DNA from: Phytoactinopolyspora alkaliphila | Lineage (GTDB): Bacteria > Actinomycetota > Actinomycetes > Jiangellales > Jiangellaceae | Direction: 5' to 3' | Assembly (NCBI RefSeq): GCF_010550695.1 | Contig: NZ_JAAGOB010000018.1 | Location: 1-64,000 of the forward strand | Length of the DNA stretch: 64,000 bases | In this document: positions 50,219-59,244 of the stretch, piece by piece | How positions within the stretch are numbered: the stretch's first letter is position 1 | Layout of the letters: each line of letters starts with the position of its first letter | The notes under the pieces: generated by a model | Databases searched by the model: none | What the model saw: the letters and a program-made list of their open reading frames with translations, nothing else | Told to the model about the DNA's origin: nothing | Translations under genes and position numbers: made by a program

Positions 50219-51835
50219 GTGAGCGTCTTGACTTCCGACCCGGCGGTGGCACAGCGTCATTGGCGAGCACTCGCTGTCGCGCGCCCCGGGATGCTCGCCC
50301 TGGTGGTGGCGCTCACCGGTTCGGCAAGCAATTTCGTCAACGACTGGTGGTGGCTGGGTGCCCTAGGCCTCGTGGCGCTCGCGGCGGCCATCGCTGAGCG
50401 CATGCTTCCACCCTCGAGACTGCGAGCCGCCGGTGAGATGGCGCTGGCGTCCATCGTCATCGGTCTCGGTTTCCCGGATGCTTACCTCGCGCTGCCCTAC
50501 CTCCTGCTCCCCGCGTTCGCCGGCGGCCTGGCCGGTGGGGCCGCCGGTGCCATCCTCGCCACCGTCATCGCGGCCTTCGGCATGGCGGCTGGTGACATCC
50601 TGGCGCGAGACGCGCTGCTCGACCTCAGCTCGGCCGGCAGTCTCGCCGCGTGGCTGATGATCGTGTTCGTCACCGGCGCCATCGGAGCGTGGCTGCTTCG
50701 GCAGGAGAACGTGCACGTTGCCGACGGCACCCGCTATGCCGCTGCCTACCGCCTGCTGTCCGAGCTACGTGTGGTCTCGCGGCGGCTATCCGGCGGTCTC
50801 GACCCGATGACGCTGGCCGAGGGCATCCTCGACCACGTGGCCACGCGCATGGAGATCCGTCGTTCAGCGCTCCTGGTCCGGCGCGACGGCGGTGTGCTGT
50901 TTCCCCTGGCGCGCCGGGGCGACGACGACGGGTGGCTGGTGGGCGCCGAGCACGATCCGGTGGTGCTCGACGCCTGGACGAACGAAGTGCCGGCCTGGGC
51001 ACCCGCTGGCCGCCGAGGCTACCGCGTCGTGCTCCCACTGCGCGTGGGCTCGCGAACTATCGGAGCCGTCATTGCCGACGCCGCCGAGCAGGTGTCCACC
51101 GAGGAGCTCAACGAGCTCGCCCGCTCCACCGACGAGGGTGCGGTTCGGCTGGAGACGGCGTTGCTCTTCGACGAGGTCCGGGAACTGGCGACCCGTGAAG
51201 AGCGGCAGCGGCTCGCCCGGGAGATCCACGACGGTATCGCCCAGGAGCTTGCCTCGCTCGGCTACCTCGTCGACGACCTGCTGGCACGGACCACGAGCGC
51301 GGACACCGCATCGATAGCCACCACGCTGCGGCGAGAGCTCACCCGGATCGTGACCGAGTTGCGCCACTCCGTGTTCGACCTCCGCAGTGACCTTGACCGC
51401 GAAAGCGGGCTCGGAGAGACCCTGTCGGGCTATGCGCGCCAGATCGGTGCGCAGGCCAAGCTCAAGGTCCACTTGGTCAATCAGGAAGGTCAGGAGCGTC
51501 TACGACCAGAAGTCGAGGCGGAATTACTGCGAATCGGCCAAGAAGCCATCACCAACGTGCGTAAGCACGCAAAAGCCCGTAATCTGTGGGTCACCGTCAA
51601 CGTTAACCCACCATCAGCGCACATCCGCGTTGCCGACGACGGCACCGGGATGAGAGAACGCCCGAGCGACCGCTACGGGCTCGACATCATGGCCGAGCGT
51701 GCGCGGCGCATCGGCGCCACTTTGGTGATCGAAGACGCGCCTGAAGGGGGTACGGTCGTTGGCGTATCCCTGGGGCCCGAGAATGAAGAGGGGTTAATCC
51801 GTGCCAGTGACGGTCATGCTGGTCGACGACCATGA
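50219..51835 (+). CDS. NarL-type sensor histidine kinase
   Basis: 538 residues. Five or six membrane helices (about 20-155; LPYLLLPAFAGGLAGGAAGA) without a large outer loop, a GAF-like domain (about 190-310), the HisKA_3 box (ERQRLAREIHDGIAQELASL, His the phosphorylation site) and a HATPase domain (LLRIGQEAITNVRKHAKARN, ADDGTGM, RYGLDIMAERARRIGATLVI). GTG start at 50219. The gene overlaps the response regulator by 35 bp, so they form a two-component pair. The stimulus is unknown; a membrane-embedded sensor would suggest an envelope cue. Confidence 0.9.
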   Translation: MSVLTSDPAVAQRHWRALAVARPGMLALVVALTGSASNFVNDWWWLGALGLVALAAAIAERMLPPSRLRAAGEMALASIVIGLGFPDAYLALPYLLLPAFAGGLAGGAAGAILATVIAAFGMAAGDILARDALLDLSSAGSLAAWLMIVFVTGAIGAWLLRQENVHVADGTRYAAAYRLLSELRVVSRRLSGGLDPMTLAEGILDHVATRMEIRRSALLVRRDGGVLFPLARRGDDDGWLVGAEHDPVVLDAWTNEVPAWAPAGRRGYRVVLPLRVGSRTIGAVIADAAEQVSTEELNELARSTDEGAVRLETALLFDEVRELATREERQRLAREIHDGIAQELASLGYLVDDLLARTTSADTASIATTLRRELTRIVTELRHSVFDLRSDLDRESGLGETLSGYARQIGAQAKLKVHLVNQEGQERLRPEVEAELLRIGQEAITNVRKHAKARNLWVTVNVNPPSAHIRVADDGTGMRERPSDRYGLDIMAERARRIGATLVIEDAPEGGTVVGVSLGPENEEGLIRASDGHAGRRP

Positions 51836-52439
51836 GCTCATCCGGCAGGGGCTTCGCCGCGCGTTCGAACGCGATGCGGAGTTCCAGGTCGTGGGTGAGG
51901 CCGCCTCGGTAGCGGAAGCACGACGGCTGGCGGAGACCGCACAGCCGGATGTCGCCGTTCTCGACGTCCGGCTGCCCGACGGCAGCGGGCTCGATCTGGC
52001 CCAGGTCCTTCGGGCAGCGCGCGCAGACGTCGGTCTGGTCATCCTCACGATGTACGCGGGCGACGATCAGCTCTTCGCCGCTCTCGATGCCGGCGCTTCG
52101 GCCTTCGTCCCGAAGAGCGCGCCCAGCGACGACGTCGTGGCGGCCGCCCGGCACGCCGCGGCGAAGCCGTCGTCGTTCATCGCGGCCGACCTCGCCGAGG
52201 CCATGCACCGCAAGCTGAACCCCAGCGGGCCGCAGCTGACCCGCCGTGAGCGAGAGGTGCTCGGGCTTCTCGCCGAGGGCCTCGGGGTGTCCAGCATTTC
52301 GCGCAAGCTCTACATCAGCGAGTCCACCACCAAAACCCACGTCTCCAAGCTGTACGACAAACTCGGGGCGGGAAACCGCGCGCAGGCCATCATGGCCGCC
52401 GTGCGTGCCGGACTCCTGGACAGCACCATCGAGCCGTAA
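51801..52439 (+). CDS. NarL/FixJ-family response regulator
   Basis: 212 residues. Receiver: VMLVDDHELIRQGLRRAFER with the acidic pair, phosphoacceptor Asp in VAVLDVRLPDGSGLDL, Thr in ILTMYAG and Lys in FVPKSAP. C-terminal LuxR HTH: LTRREREVLGLLAEGLGVSS, ISESTTKTHVSKLYDKLGA. The GTG start lies inside the kinase gene. All catalytic residues are present, so it should be phosphorylated by the partner kinase. Confidence 0.93.
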   Translation: MPVTVMLVDDHELIRQGLRRAFERDAEFQVVGEAASVAEARRLAETAQPDVAVLDVRLPDGSGLDLAQVLRAARADVGLVILTMYAGDDQLFAALDAGASAFVPKSAPSDDVVAAARHAAAKPSSFIAADLAEAMHRKLNPSGPQLTRREREVLGLLAEGLGVSSISRKLYISESTTKTHVSKLYDKLGAGNRAQAIMAAVRAGLLDSTIEP

Positions 52440-52451
52440 CCCCCGCGCGTG

Positions 52452-52619
52452 GGTCACCTGATCATCGATGCGTCGTCTGATCGTTCACCTCGTGACGATC
52501 AGGTGAGCTGAGCGTCGTCAATCGTCCGGGTCGGCCATCCTATCCCGTCTCAGTATTCGAACACCGAACGATCAGAGGCCAATTTCGCACCACGCTCGGC
52601 ACTTCCGTGATCTGATCAT
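52452..52619 (+). repeat. Convergent-spacer repeat, copy B
   Basis: 168 bp between the response regulator and the convergent glycosyltransferase gene. Same order as copy A: TCACCTGATC (52454-52463) pairing with GATCAGGTGA (52497-52506), a middle CCCGTCTCAGTATTCGAAC block matching the GCGTCTCACGATACGAAC block of A, and an end block TGATCTGATCA. Confidence 0.85.
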
Positions 52620-52646
52620 TTTTCTGCCGTCGCTGCCCGGCCGTCC

Positions 52647-53780
52647 TCACGGTCCGTCGACGAGCGAGCGCAGCGTCTTGAGTGATGTCTCCCATGTCCA
52701 CTCGCGCTCGACCCACTCTCGGCCCTTCATGCCGAGGTCCCGGGCGATCTCACGATCCGCGAGCAGTGAAATGGCCCGCTCCGCGATCGCCTCGGGGTCA
52801 CGGGGGTCAACCACGTAGCCGGTGTCTCCGTGTCGCACGGTCTCGGGCGCGCCGCCGCTGTCCCCTACGAGAACAGGCTTGCCGCATGCCTGAGATTCCA
52901 GGAACACGATGCCCAGAGCCTCCGGCTCTAGCCCGCCCATCCTCGTGCGGCACGGCATCGCGAACACGTCCGCGCAATCGAACCAATCCGGCGCCTCCGA
53001 CCACGGCACCGCACCCGCGAAGAGCACGCTGTGCTCCACGCCGTGCCGACGGGTCAAGCGCTCCAGGTGACGCCGGTACGGGCCCTCTCCAACGAGAACC
53101 AGGAGGGCCTCCGGCACTGCCGCGAGGATCTGCGGCATCGCCTGGATAAGCATGTCTTGCCCCTTGCGGGCGATGAGCCGCGATACGGACAGCAGGACGG
53201 GGCGCTCTGGGGCGATGTCCCACTGGGCACGCATGCGCAGTCCGCCGCTGTCAGGGCGGAACACGTCGACGTCCACGCCGGGCGCCAGGCGCACCATCCG
53301 CCGGAGCGCCTCGTCGGACAGTCCTCTGCCGATCCTGCGCCGGCAGAACTCCGAAACATAGGTGAGGACATCGCAGTTGTCCCCGATCCTCTGCAACGCG
53401 CCTTGCACCACCGGCACCCGCGCCCACCAGGTCTCGTGGCCGTGGGTCATGCCCACCACCCGATTCGCGCCCGCGTCACGCAGACGCGGCGCCAATAATC
53501 CCAACGGAGCGGCGGCTCCGAACAGCACCGACGTGCAGCCTTCGGCTCGCAAGACCGCCGCGGTGCGACTCGCCACGGCACGGGTGGGCAGGATTATCGA
53601 CGATCGATCACGGATCACGCGATAAGCCAGTCTCGCGTCGAACTCAGGTGAACCTGGCATCGACGCCGTGTAGACCACGACCTCGTCTGGATCCAAACGG
53701 TTGCACAGTGCGTAGATGAACGACTCTATGCCGCCGCGCCGTGTGGGGAAGTCATTGGTGACGACGAGGGTGCGGCTCAC
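52647..53780 (-). CDS. pimB: GT4 mannosyltransferase, PimB-like
   Basis: 377 residues; SRTLVVTNDFPTRRGGIESF, GMTHGHETWWARVP, LAPGVDVDVFRPDSGG, VLLSVSRLIARKGQDMLIQA, VLVGEGPYRRHLERL and the EX7E nucleotide-sugar motif LEPEALGIVFLESQACGKPV. This fits the GDP-mannose-dependent phosphatidylinositol mannosyltransferase group. The position next to an NlpC/P60 gene, a CxxC protein gene and the DEDD/GIY-YIG fusion matches PimB' of mycobacteria. Start at GTG 53780, the residue before SRTLVVTNDFP. Confidence 0.88.
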   Translation of the reverse strand: MSRTLVVTNDFPTRRGGIESFIYALCNRLDPDEVVVYTASMPGSPEFDARLAYRVIRDRSSIILPTRAVASRTAAVLRAEGCTSVLFGAAAPLGLLAPRLRDAGANRVVGMTHGHETWWARVPVVQGALQRIGDNCDVLTYVSEFCRRRIGRGLSDEALRRMVRLAPGVDVDVFRPDSGGLRMRAQWDIAPERPVLLSVSRLIARKGQDMLIQAMPQILAAVPEALLVLVGEGPYRRHLERLTRRHGVEHSVLFAGAVPWSEAPDWFDCADVFAMPCRTRMGGLEPEALGIVFLESQACGKPVLVGDSGGAPETVRHGDTGYVVDPRDPEAIAERAISLLADREIARDLGMKGREWVEREWTWETSLKTLRSLVDGP

Positions 53781-53822
53781 CTGGCTGAGCCTGCCACACA
53801 ACCGCGGCCCTCACCGGGCGAA

Positions 53823-54914
53823 TCACCCAGGACGGCTGGCACCCGCGAACGGCATCTGATCCACCGGGCTGACCTTCACCACGTCGCCGGGCTTCGTCGC
53901 GTGGACGATCTGGCCGTTGCCGATGTAGATAGCCACGTGGCTGATGGGGCTGTAGTAGAACACGAGATCGCCGGGCTGAAGCTGGCTTCGTGACACCCGG
54001 GTTCCAACACCGATCTGGGAACCCGACGAGCGGGGCAGGGACACACCCGCCTGTCGCCACGCCATCATCGTGAGCCCGGAGCAGTCCCACGAGTTGGGGC
54101 CCGATCCGCCCCACTGGTAGGGCTCGCCGCGCTGGGCCATGGCGAACTGCACGACAGCCGCGGCGTTGCCATTGGGCGGCGGGTCGTCCGTTCCGGTGTC
54201 GTCGTTGGTGTCGTCGTCGGAGTCGTCGCGGTCGTCGTTACGGCTGGTGTCCTCCGCCGCCTGCTCACGTTCCCGCTCGGCTTGCCGGCGTCGTTCTTCT
54301 TCGAGCCGTTCGCGTTCTTCCTCTTCGAGCTCGTTGAGGAGTTCCTCGGCTTCGGCGAGGGACTTCTCGATGGTCTTGCGCTCCGCCTCGAGCTCCTCCT
54401 CGATCGCGGCGCGTCGAGCGAGCTCCTCGTCGGCCAGCAGCTTGGCCTGCTCCAGCTGGCGGGTCTCATGGGCGACGGATTCGACCTGCTGCGCTTGCTG
54501 AGAGGCGTACGCATCGAGCACGGACGCGTGGGCCAGGTACCCCACCGGGTCGTCGGCCAGCAGCGTCCGGATAGTGGGGTCGATGCCCCCGGTCTGATAT
54601 GTGGCTGCGGCGTAACCAGCCATGCCCGCCAGTGCTGCGGCGACCTTCTCTTCCTGCTTCGAGATCGCGTTCTCTGCGCGTTCCAGGCGCCGCTGGACCT
54701 CGTCCAGCTTCTCGCCGGCGAGGTGGTAGCGCTCCGTGGCTTTGCCGACGTCACTATTGAGCTCGTCGACCCGCTGCTGTACCTCCTCCAGCGTAGGGCT
54801 GGGATCGGCGTGGCCGACTTGATGAAGACTTACTCCGGCCGCCACCGTGACGGCGGCTGTGCAGAATGCCAGCAGGCGCGGAGATCTCCTGGATCGGCGT
54901 TGGTGTTCAGGCAC
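53823..54914 (-). CDS. Secreted NlpC/P60 peptidoglycan endopeptidase
   Basis: 363 residues. Signal peptide (LLAFCTAAVTVAAGVSLHQV), two coiled-coil segments (about 40-100 and 145-225, the second very Glu/Arg-rich), an Asp-rich linker (DRDDSDDDTNDDTGTDDPPP) and a C-terminal NlpC/P60 domain: catalytic Cys in SWDCSGLTMMAW, His in ISHVAIYIGNGQIVHA. Related to RipA/RipC-type hydrolases that split septal peptidoglycan. GTG 54914 is preceded by a TTGCCA/TAGGCT promoter. No c-di-AMP riboswitch was seen upstream, unlike some relatives. Confidence 0.9.
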   Translation of the reverse strand: MPEHQRRSRRSPRLLAFCTAAVTVAAGVSLHQVGHADPSPTLEEVQQRVDELNSDVGKATERYHLAGEKLDEVQRRLERAENAISKQEEKVAAALAGMAGYAAATYQTGGIDPTIRTLLADDPVGYLAHASVLDAYASQQAQQVESVAHETRQLEQAKLLADEELARRAAIEEELEAERKTIEKSLAEAEELLNELEEEERERLEEERRRQAEREREQAAEDTSRNDDRDDSDDDTNDDTGTDDPPPNGNAAAVVQFAMAQRGEPYQWGGSGPNSWDCSGLTMMAWRQAGVSLPRSSGSQIGVGTRVSRSQLQPGDLVFYYSPISHVAIYIGNGQIVHATKPGDVVKVSPVDQMPFAGASRPG

Positions 54915-54955
54915 ACTGGTCCTTCCGTTGACTGGGGTCAGGCACCTGAACGGGG

Positions 54956-54985
54956 AGCCTAGCCAGCCGACCGCATGTGTGGCAA
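54956..54985 (-). promoter_or_regulatory. Promoter of the NlpC/P60 gene
   Basis: -35 TTGCCA (54985-54980), 18-bp spacer, -10 TAGGCT (54961-54956), giving a 5' leader of about 35 nt. It lies over the 3' end of the small CxxC gene. Confidence 0.55.
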
Positions 54986-55216
54986 ACCCCTCGGCCAAGT
55001 TTCGTCCAAATTTTTCATCTCATTTTGATCTTCCGGGCCGTCTCGGTCGACCACGGTCAGCCGCAGCGGCGGCACCAGGCCAGCCTCCGCCAGCACACCG
55101 ATGGCTTCCCGCTCGGCTCCATCGAACTCGTTCCCGCCTGCACCGAGCAGAACGTTCACGACGCAGTCGGAGCACGCGATGTTTCGCATCTCACAGCGAT
55201 CACAGTCGATGAACAC
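54959..55216 (-). CDS. Small CxxC protein, conserved in actinobacteria
   Basis: 85 residues starting MFIDCDRCEMRNIACSDCVV: two CxxC pairs (Cys5/Cys8 and Cys15/Cys18) at the very start suggest zinc or iron-sulfur binding. It then has a helical middle (DGAEREAIGVLAEAGLVPPL) and LRLTVVDRD. The gene occupies the place of mycobacterial Rv2189c next to the NlpC/P60 gene. No assigned function. Confidence 0.8.
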   Translation of the reverse strand: MFIDCDRCEMRNIACSDCVVNVLLGAGGNEFDGAEREAIGVLAEAGLVPPLRLTVVDRDGPEDQNEMKNLDETWPRGLPHMRSAG

Positions 55217-55296
55217 GACGACTACCTCCTGGCCTCGACACTTGTCTACGTGGGCTAGACCCTAGGGCGGCCCACCGACAAGGTCCGGGCCGGAGC

Positions 55297-56583
55297 TCAA
55301 GCGCGCAACAAGCCGGCCAACGCCACGGCCTCGACAACGCGCACGCCTGGCCGACGTACCCGCTCGGCGATCTCCCGGTCGGACGTGACCACCACCACGG
55401 CCCTGCCGTCGGGCTCGGCCTCGACCAGGTCGCCGATCAGCTCGTCGGCGCTACGGCCCTCCGGGCTGAAACGCACCCTGATGCCCTGAGCCGGAGTCAC
55501 CGGAGGCGGCGCACTGACATCCGCGCCGTCGAACACGCAGGTCACCTCTGAACCGGAACGCGCTGCGATAGCCGCCAGTCCCTGAACGAGCCGGGTGCGC
55601 TGCGCGTCGAGGGGCATCGTGCGCCATGCGGTCTTGGTGACGTTGTAGCCGTCTACCACAAGATGAACGTGTGGCAGCGTCAGCAACTCCGCCAAATATG
55701 CCGGCTCGGCCGCGGATCTGCCTCCTCCCGAGCTGTCCACACGGGCAGCTGGCGAGCGCGCCTCCTGGACGGTGTCGCCCGGACGCAGGGAGGACGCGGG
55801 CAGGGCAAGCTCCCGCCGAAGCCCACTGGCCGCGTCGGACAGGGTGTCCAGCAACAGCGCCAGCCGTGCCGTCGTCAGGTCCCGCTCCCCCCGTCCTGAG
55901 CGACGCGCGGACGTGGCGGCCTCCTCCGCCTCGGCCAGCCGTCCACGAAGCCGGCGCATTTCCGCCTCTGCCGCCCGCTGGGCCGTCTGGGCCTGATCCA
56001 CGGCGCTCGAGGCGTGCTCACGTGCGTTCCGCTCGCCTTCCTGGGCGCTAGCCAGCTGCTGGCGAGCCTGCTGGAGTTTGCGGCGCAGTGCGGTGTTCTC
56101 CTCTTTGAGCCGGCTGATCTCACCCTTGAGCCGCTCGCGTGTCTCTCTGGCACTGGCCCGCGCGGCGTCGAGCTGCTCACGGACCCGGGTCGCGGCTTGC
56201 GCCTCACGGTCGCGGCGTTCGGTGTCCGTGCTCTCCCGCACCGCGTCGAGCGCTGCGTCGAGCAGCTTCTCCCAGCCGTCGGGACGCTGCAGGTACACCA
56301 GCGCCGCGACATCGACAGGGTCCGCAGCGACCGGCAGCTCGGACTGCTCTAGGACCCGCACCAGGTCTGGATGGGCCTGGGTGGCCACCTCGAACGTCTT
56401 CGCGCGGAACGCAGGCTCGCCGGCGATCGCCGCGCCGATGGCCGTTCCGCCGAGCCTGGACCGCTTGGCCGCGGCGAACTTCGCGACCGGCCGCAGCGCT
56501 GGCGGGACCTCGGCAGCCGGCATCGAGCCGAGCGCCTGCGCGCCGAAGGCGACCAGTCTCACACGAACGGGTTCGGGCAACAC
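55297..56583 (-). CDS. NYN-domain RNA-binding/nuclease protein (YacP-like)
   Basis: 428 residues: an N-terminal helical domain, a coiled coil (about 125-245; LKGEISRLKEENTALRRKLQ) and a C-terminal NYN domain (HVHLVVDGYNVTKTAWRTMP, VTCVFDGADVSAP, VVVVTSDREIAERVRRPGVR). Actinobacterial YacP-type proteins with this architecture are predicted RNases or rRNA/tRNA-linked factors. I start at GTG 56583; upstream codons are not conserved in type. Divergent from the exonuclease fusion gene. Confidence 0.85.
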   Translation of the reverse strand: MLPEPVRVRLVAFGAQALGSMPAAEVPPALRPVAKFAAAKRSRLGGTAIGAAIAGEPAFRAKTFEVATQAHPDLVRVLEQSELPVAADPVDVAALVYLQRPDGWEKLLDAALDAVRESTDTERRDREAQAATRVREQLDAARASARETRERLKGEISRLKEENTALRRKLQQARQQLASAQEGERNAREHASSAVDQAQTAQRAAEAEMRRLRGRLAEAEEAATSARRSGRGERDLTTARLALLLDTLSDAASGLRRELALPASSLRPGDTVQEARSPAARVDSSGGGRSAAEPAYLAELLTLPHVHLVVDGYNVTKTAWRTMPLDAQRTRLVQGLAAIAARSGSEVTCVFDGADVSAPPPVTPAQGIRVRFSPEGRSADELIGDLVEAEPDGRAVVVVTSDREIAERVRRPGVRVVEAVALAGLLRA

Positions 56584-56696
56584 ACTCCCCAGGCTACGGC
56601 TACCTCCCGCGATGTCGCAGAAACCTGCGGCTGTGCCGGCCCACCGGCCGCGTGGCGGCGCGACGTTGTCGGTGCGCGCCCGTAGCGTGCGGTCAC

Positions 56697-58475
56697 ATGA
56701 AGCCAAGCGCAGCCAGTGGGGTGGGCGCTGCTCTCCCGTCGGCGGGTGTGCAGGGCACCATCGACGAGATCGGGATGCCGCTTGCGTCCACCACGTTCGT
56801 CGTCGTCGATCTCGAAACCACCGGGGGTTCGCCGAACGCGGCCGAGATCACCGAGATCGGTGCCGTAAAGGTTAGCGGCGGCGAGCTTCTCGGCGAGTTC
56901 GCCTCGCTGGTGCGGCCTTCGGTCCCGATACCGCCGTTCATCGCCGTGCTCACGGGCATCACCGACGCCATGCTCTCCACCGCACCACGCATCACATCGG
57001 CGCTGCCGTCATTTCTGGAGTTCGCCCGTGGGTCGGTCCTGGTCGCACACAACGCCCCGTTCGACATCGGCTTCCTGCGTGCCGCCTGTGACCAGATCGG
57101 GGTGGCATGGCCCATGTTCCAGGTTCTCGACACCGCCCGGCTGGCGCGTCGTGTGCTGGCCCGGGACGAAGCACATGACTGCAAGCTGTCCACCTTGGCC
57201 CGGCTGTTCAGAGCCTCCACCACCCCGAATCACCGCGCTCTGCAAGACGCCCGCGCCACTGTGGACGTGCTGCACGGCCTGCTGGAGCGGCTGGGCAACG
57301 TCGGTGTACACACCGTCGAGGAACTGAGCCTGTGGCAGAGCAAGGTCACGCCCGCGCAGCGCAGCAAGCGCCACCTCGCCGAGCAGGTGCCGGCTGCCCC
57401 AGGTGTCTATGTCTTCGCCGACGACGACGGCCGCGCCCTCTACGTCGGCAAGAGCAAGAACATGCGCAGCCGCGTCCGCACATACTTCACCGCGTCGGAG
57501 ACGCGCACCCGGATGACCGAGATGATCGCCATCGCCTCCAAGGTCACCGGCATCGAGTGCGCTACCAATCTGGAGGCCGAGGTTCGTGAGCTCCGCCTGA
57601 TCGCCGAACGCAAGCCGCGTTACAACCGTCGTTCCCGGTTCCCGGAGAAGGGCAGCTGGCTGAAGCTCACCATCGAGCCCTTTCCCCGGCTCTCGCTGGT
57701 TCGCCAGGTCAGCGACGACGGCGCTGCCTACCTGGGCCCGTTCGGCTCCCGGCGGCTGGCCGAGGCCGCCATGACCGCCGTCCACGAGGCGGTACCGATC
57801 CGGCAATGCACCCAGCGGCTGTCACCACGCAAGCCTCAGGCAGCGTGCATCCTCGCCGAGATGGGCCGCTGCGGTGCGCCCTGCAACGGCGGAGAGAGCG
57901 TGGAGCAATACGCCGCTCACGTCGAGGCGGTGCGCTCTGCGTTCACCGGCGATCCCGGGCCTGTGGTCCGGCGCATCCGTGAACGTATCGACTCACTCGC
58001 ACACCGGCAGCGATACGAGGACGCCGCATCTCATCGAGACCGGCTGTCCACGTTCGTCCGCACGGCGATGCGATGTCAACGCATCGCTGCGCTGGCTGCG
58101 GTGCGGCAATTGGTCGCCGCCCGGCGTCTGGAGGCCGGAGGTTGGGAGTTTCACGTGGTCAGGCATGCCCGTCTTGCCGCGGCCGGCACGTCGCCGCCCG
58201 GCGCTGATCCGCGTCCGTACGTCGACGCGCTCGCCGCCACCGCGGAGACCGTGCTGCCGTCCCCTCCACCCCAGCCGGCAGGAACCTCGGAGGAGGCTGA
58301 GTGCATCCTGCGCTGGCTGGAGATCCCGGGAGTACGGCTGGTCGAGGTGGATGGCAAGTGGTCCTTCCCAGTGCCCAGCGCGGCCGCCTATGCCCACATC
58401 GTCGGCGCCACCGAACAAGATCGGGCGCATGCCGCGCCGTTCGCCGACCGCCGGGGGCTGCGTCCGGCCGGCTGA
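56697..58475 (+). CDS. DEDD exonuclease fused to UvrC-like GIY-YIG nuclease
   Basis: 592 residues. DnaQ-type 3'-5' exonuclease (about 30-200): VVVDLETTGG (DxE), HNAPFDIGFL and HRALQDARATVDV. Then a GIY-YIG domain (about 225-310): APGVYVFADDDGRALYVGKS and the Arg of NMRSRVRTYF, followed by a UvrC-like region with four Cys (CILAEMGRCGAPC). Known as a fusion in actinobacteria (mycobacterial Rv2191). It probably processes damaged or structured DNA; the UvrC RNase-H half is lacking, so it cannot replace UvrC alone. TAGCGT eight bases before the ATG suggests a leaderless mRNA. Confidence 0.88.
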   Translation: MKPSAASGVGAALPSAGVQGTIDEIGMPLASTTFVVVDLETTGGSPNAAEITEIGAVKVSGGELLGEFASLVRPSVPIPPFIAVLTGITDAMLSTAPRITSALPSFLEFARGSVLVAHNAPFDIGFLRAACDQIGVAWPMFQVLDTARLARRVLARDEAHDCKLSTLARLFRASTTPNHRALQDARATVDVLHGLLERLGNVGVHTVEELSLWQSKVTPAQRSKRHLAEQVPAAPGVYVFADDDGRALYVGKSKNMRSRVRTYFTASETRTRMTEMIAIASKVTGIECATNLEAEVRELRLIAERKPRYNRRSRFPEKGSWLKLTIEPFPRLSLVRQVSDDGAAYLGPFGSRRLAEAAMTAVHEAVPIRQCTQRLSPRKPQAACILAEMGRCGAPCNGGESVEQYAAHVEAVRSAFTGDPGPVVRRIRERIDSLAHRQRYEDAASHRDRLSTFVRTAMRCQRIAALAAVRQLVAARRLEAGGWEFHVVRHARLAAAGTSPPGADPRPYVDALAATAETVLPSPPPQPAGTSEEAECILRWLEIPGVRLVEVDGKWSFPVPSAAAYAHIVGATEQDRAHAAPFADRRGLRPAG

Positions 58476-58682
58476 TCGCCGTCAGTGTCGAGTACTCAGC
58501 TCGCCCACCGGCCACATTCGCCACGTGCGTTCCCAGAGGCATCCGGCGGCTGCATTTCCCGAGTTGCCCCCTAAGTGCCAGCGCTTGGCGTCTTCCCGGC
58601 ACGGGCGACACGCCGCCTCGCGGTCGGTCGGCGCGCGCCCACGGGTAGGGTCGGTGGCGAGTCGTGCACCGAAGGAGAGACT

Positions 58683-58973
58683 GTGATCACCGCGATTGTG
58701 TTCATTCAAGCCGATGTGGCCCGGATCCCAGAAGTCGCCGAGGAGATCGCAGCACTCGACGGTGTCAGCGAGGTGTACTCGGTCACCGGTGAGATCGACC
58801 TCGTCGCACTCGTGCGGGTCCGCACCCACGAGGCCATCGCTGATGTCGTCGCAGGCAGTTTGAACAGGGTGGACGGCGTCTTGAGCACCGAAACCCACAT
58901 CGCCTTCCGGGCCTTCTCCAAGCATGACCTCGAAGCGGCGTTCGCGCTCGGCGCCGCCGACCCCAACGACTAG
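58683..58973 (+). CDS. Stand-alone Lrp/AsnC ligand-binding (RAM) domain protein
   Basis: 96 residues: ITAIVFIQADVARIPEVAEE, VYSVTGEIDLVALVRVRTHE and HIAFRAFSKHDLEAAFALG, the RAM ferredoxin-like fold without a DNA-binding half. Such proteins bind amino acids and may modulate full-length Lrp regulators or enzymes. GTG start with GGAG upstream. Located next to trpD, so an aromatic amino acid is a reasonable but untested ligand. Confidence 0.88.
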   Translation: MITAIVFIQADVARIPEVAEEIAALDGVSEVYSVTGEIDLVALVRVRTHEAIADVVAGSLNRVDGVLSTETHIAFRAFSKHDLEAAFALGAADPND

Positions 58974-59101
58974 AGGCGTGCGCGCACCCTGTTTCCCGAA
59001 TGCCGGCACGGGCGCCACGAACGTTCGGCGTAAAGCCGTGTGACATCAAAGCACCATGACCCGTTCAGATGACCTCGCCGACTCTAGGGCCGCGGCCTTC
59101 C

Positions 59102-59227
59102 CATCTGATCGTTTTCTGTCCGATCACTGAGACGGGATCAGGCGGCAAACCTCGCCCCAAGACGGGGTCTTCGTCACCTGATCTCGAGTCGCCGAAACGA
59201 TCAGCTGACAAATCGACGATCAGGTGG
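59102..59227 (-). repeat. Convergent-spacer repeat, copy C (inverted)
   Basis: About 126 bp between the RAM gene and the convergent trpD. Read on the minus strand it follows copies A and B: CACCTGATC (59226-59218) pairing with GATCAGGTG (59183-59175), then CCCGTCTCAGTGATCGG and AACGATCAGATGG. Shorter than the others and in the opposite direction. Confidence 0.8.
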
Positions 59228-59244
59228 GCAAACCGGGGAGAGTG

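Noticed and set aside
54915-55010. c-di-AMP (ydaO) riboswitch upstream of the NlpC/P60 gene
   Set aside because: This RNA is common before such genes in actinobacteria, but the spacer is only about 45 bp to the next gene and lacks the conserved core; only a promoter is visible.
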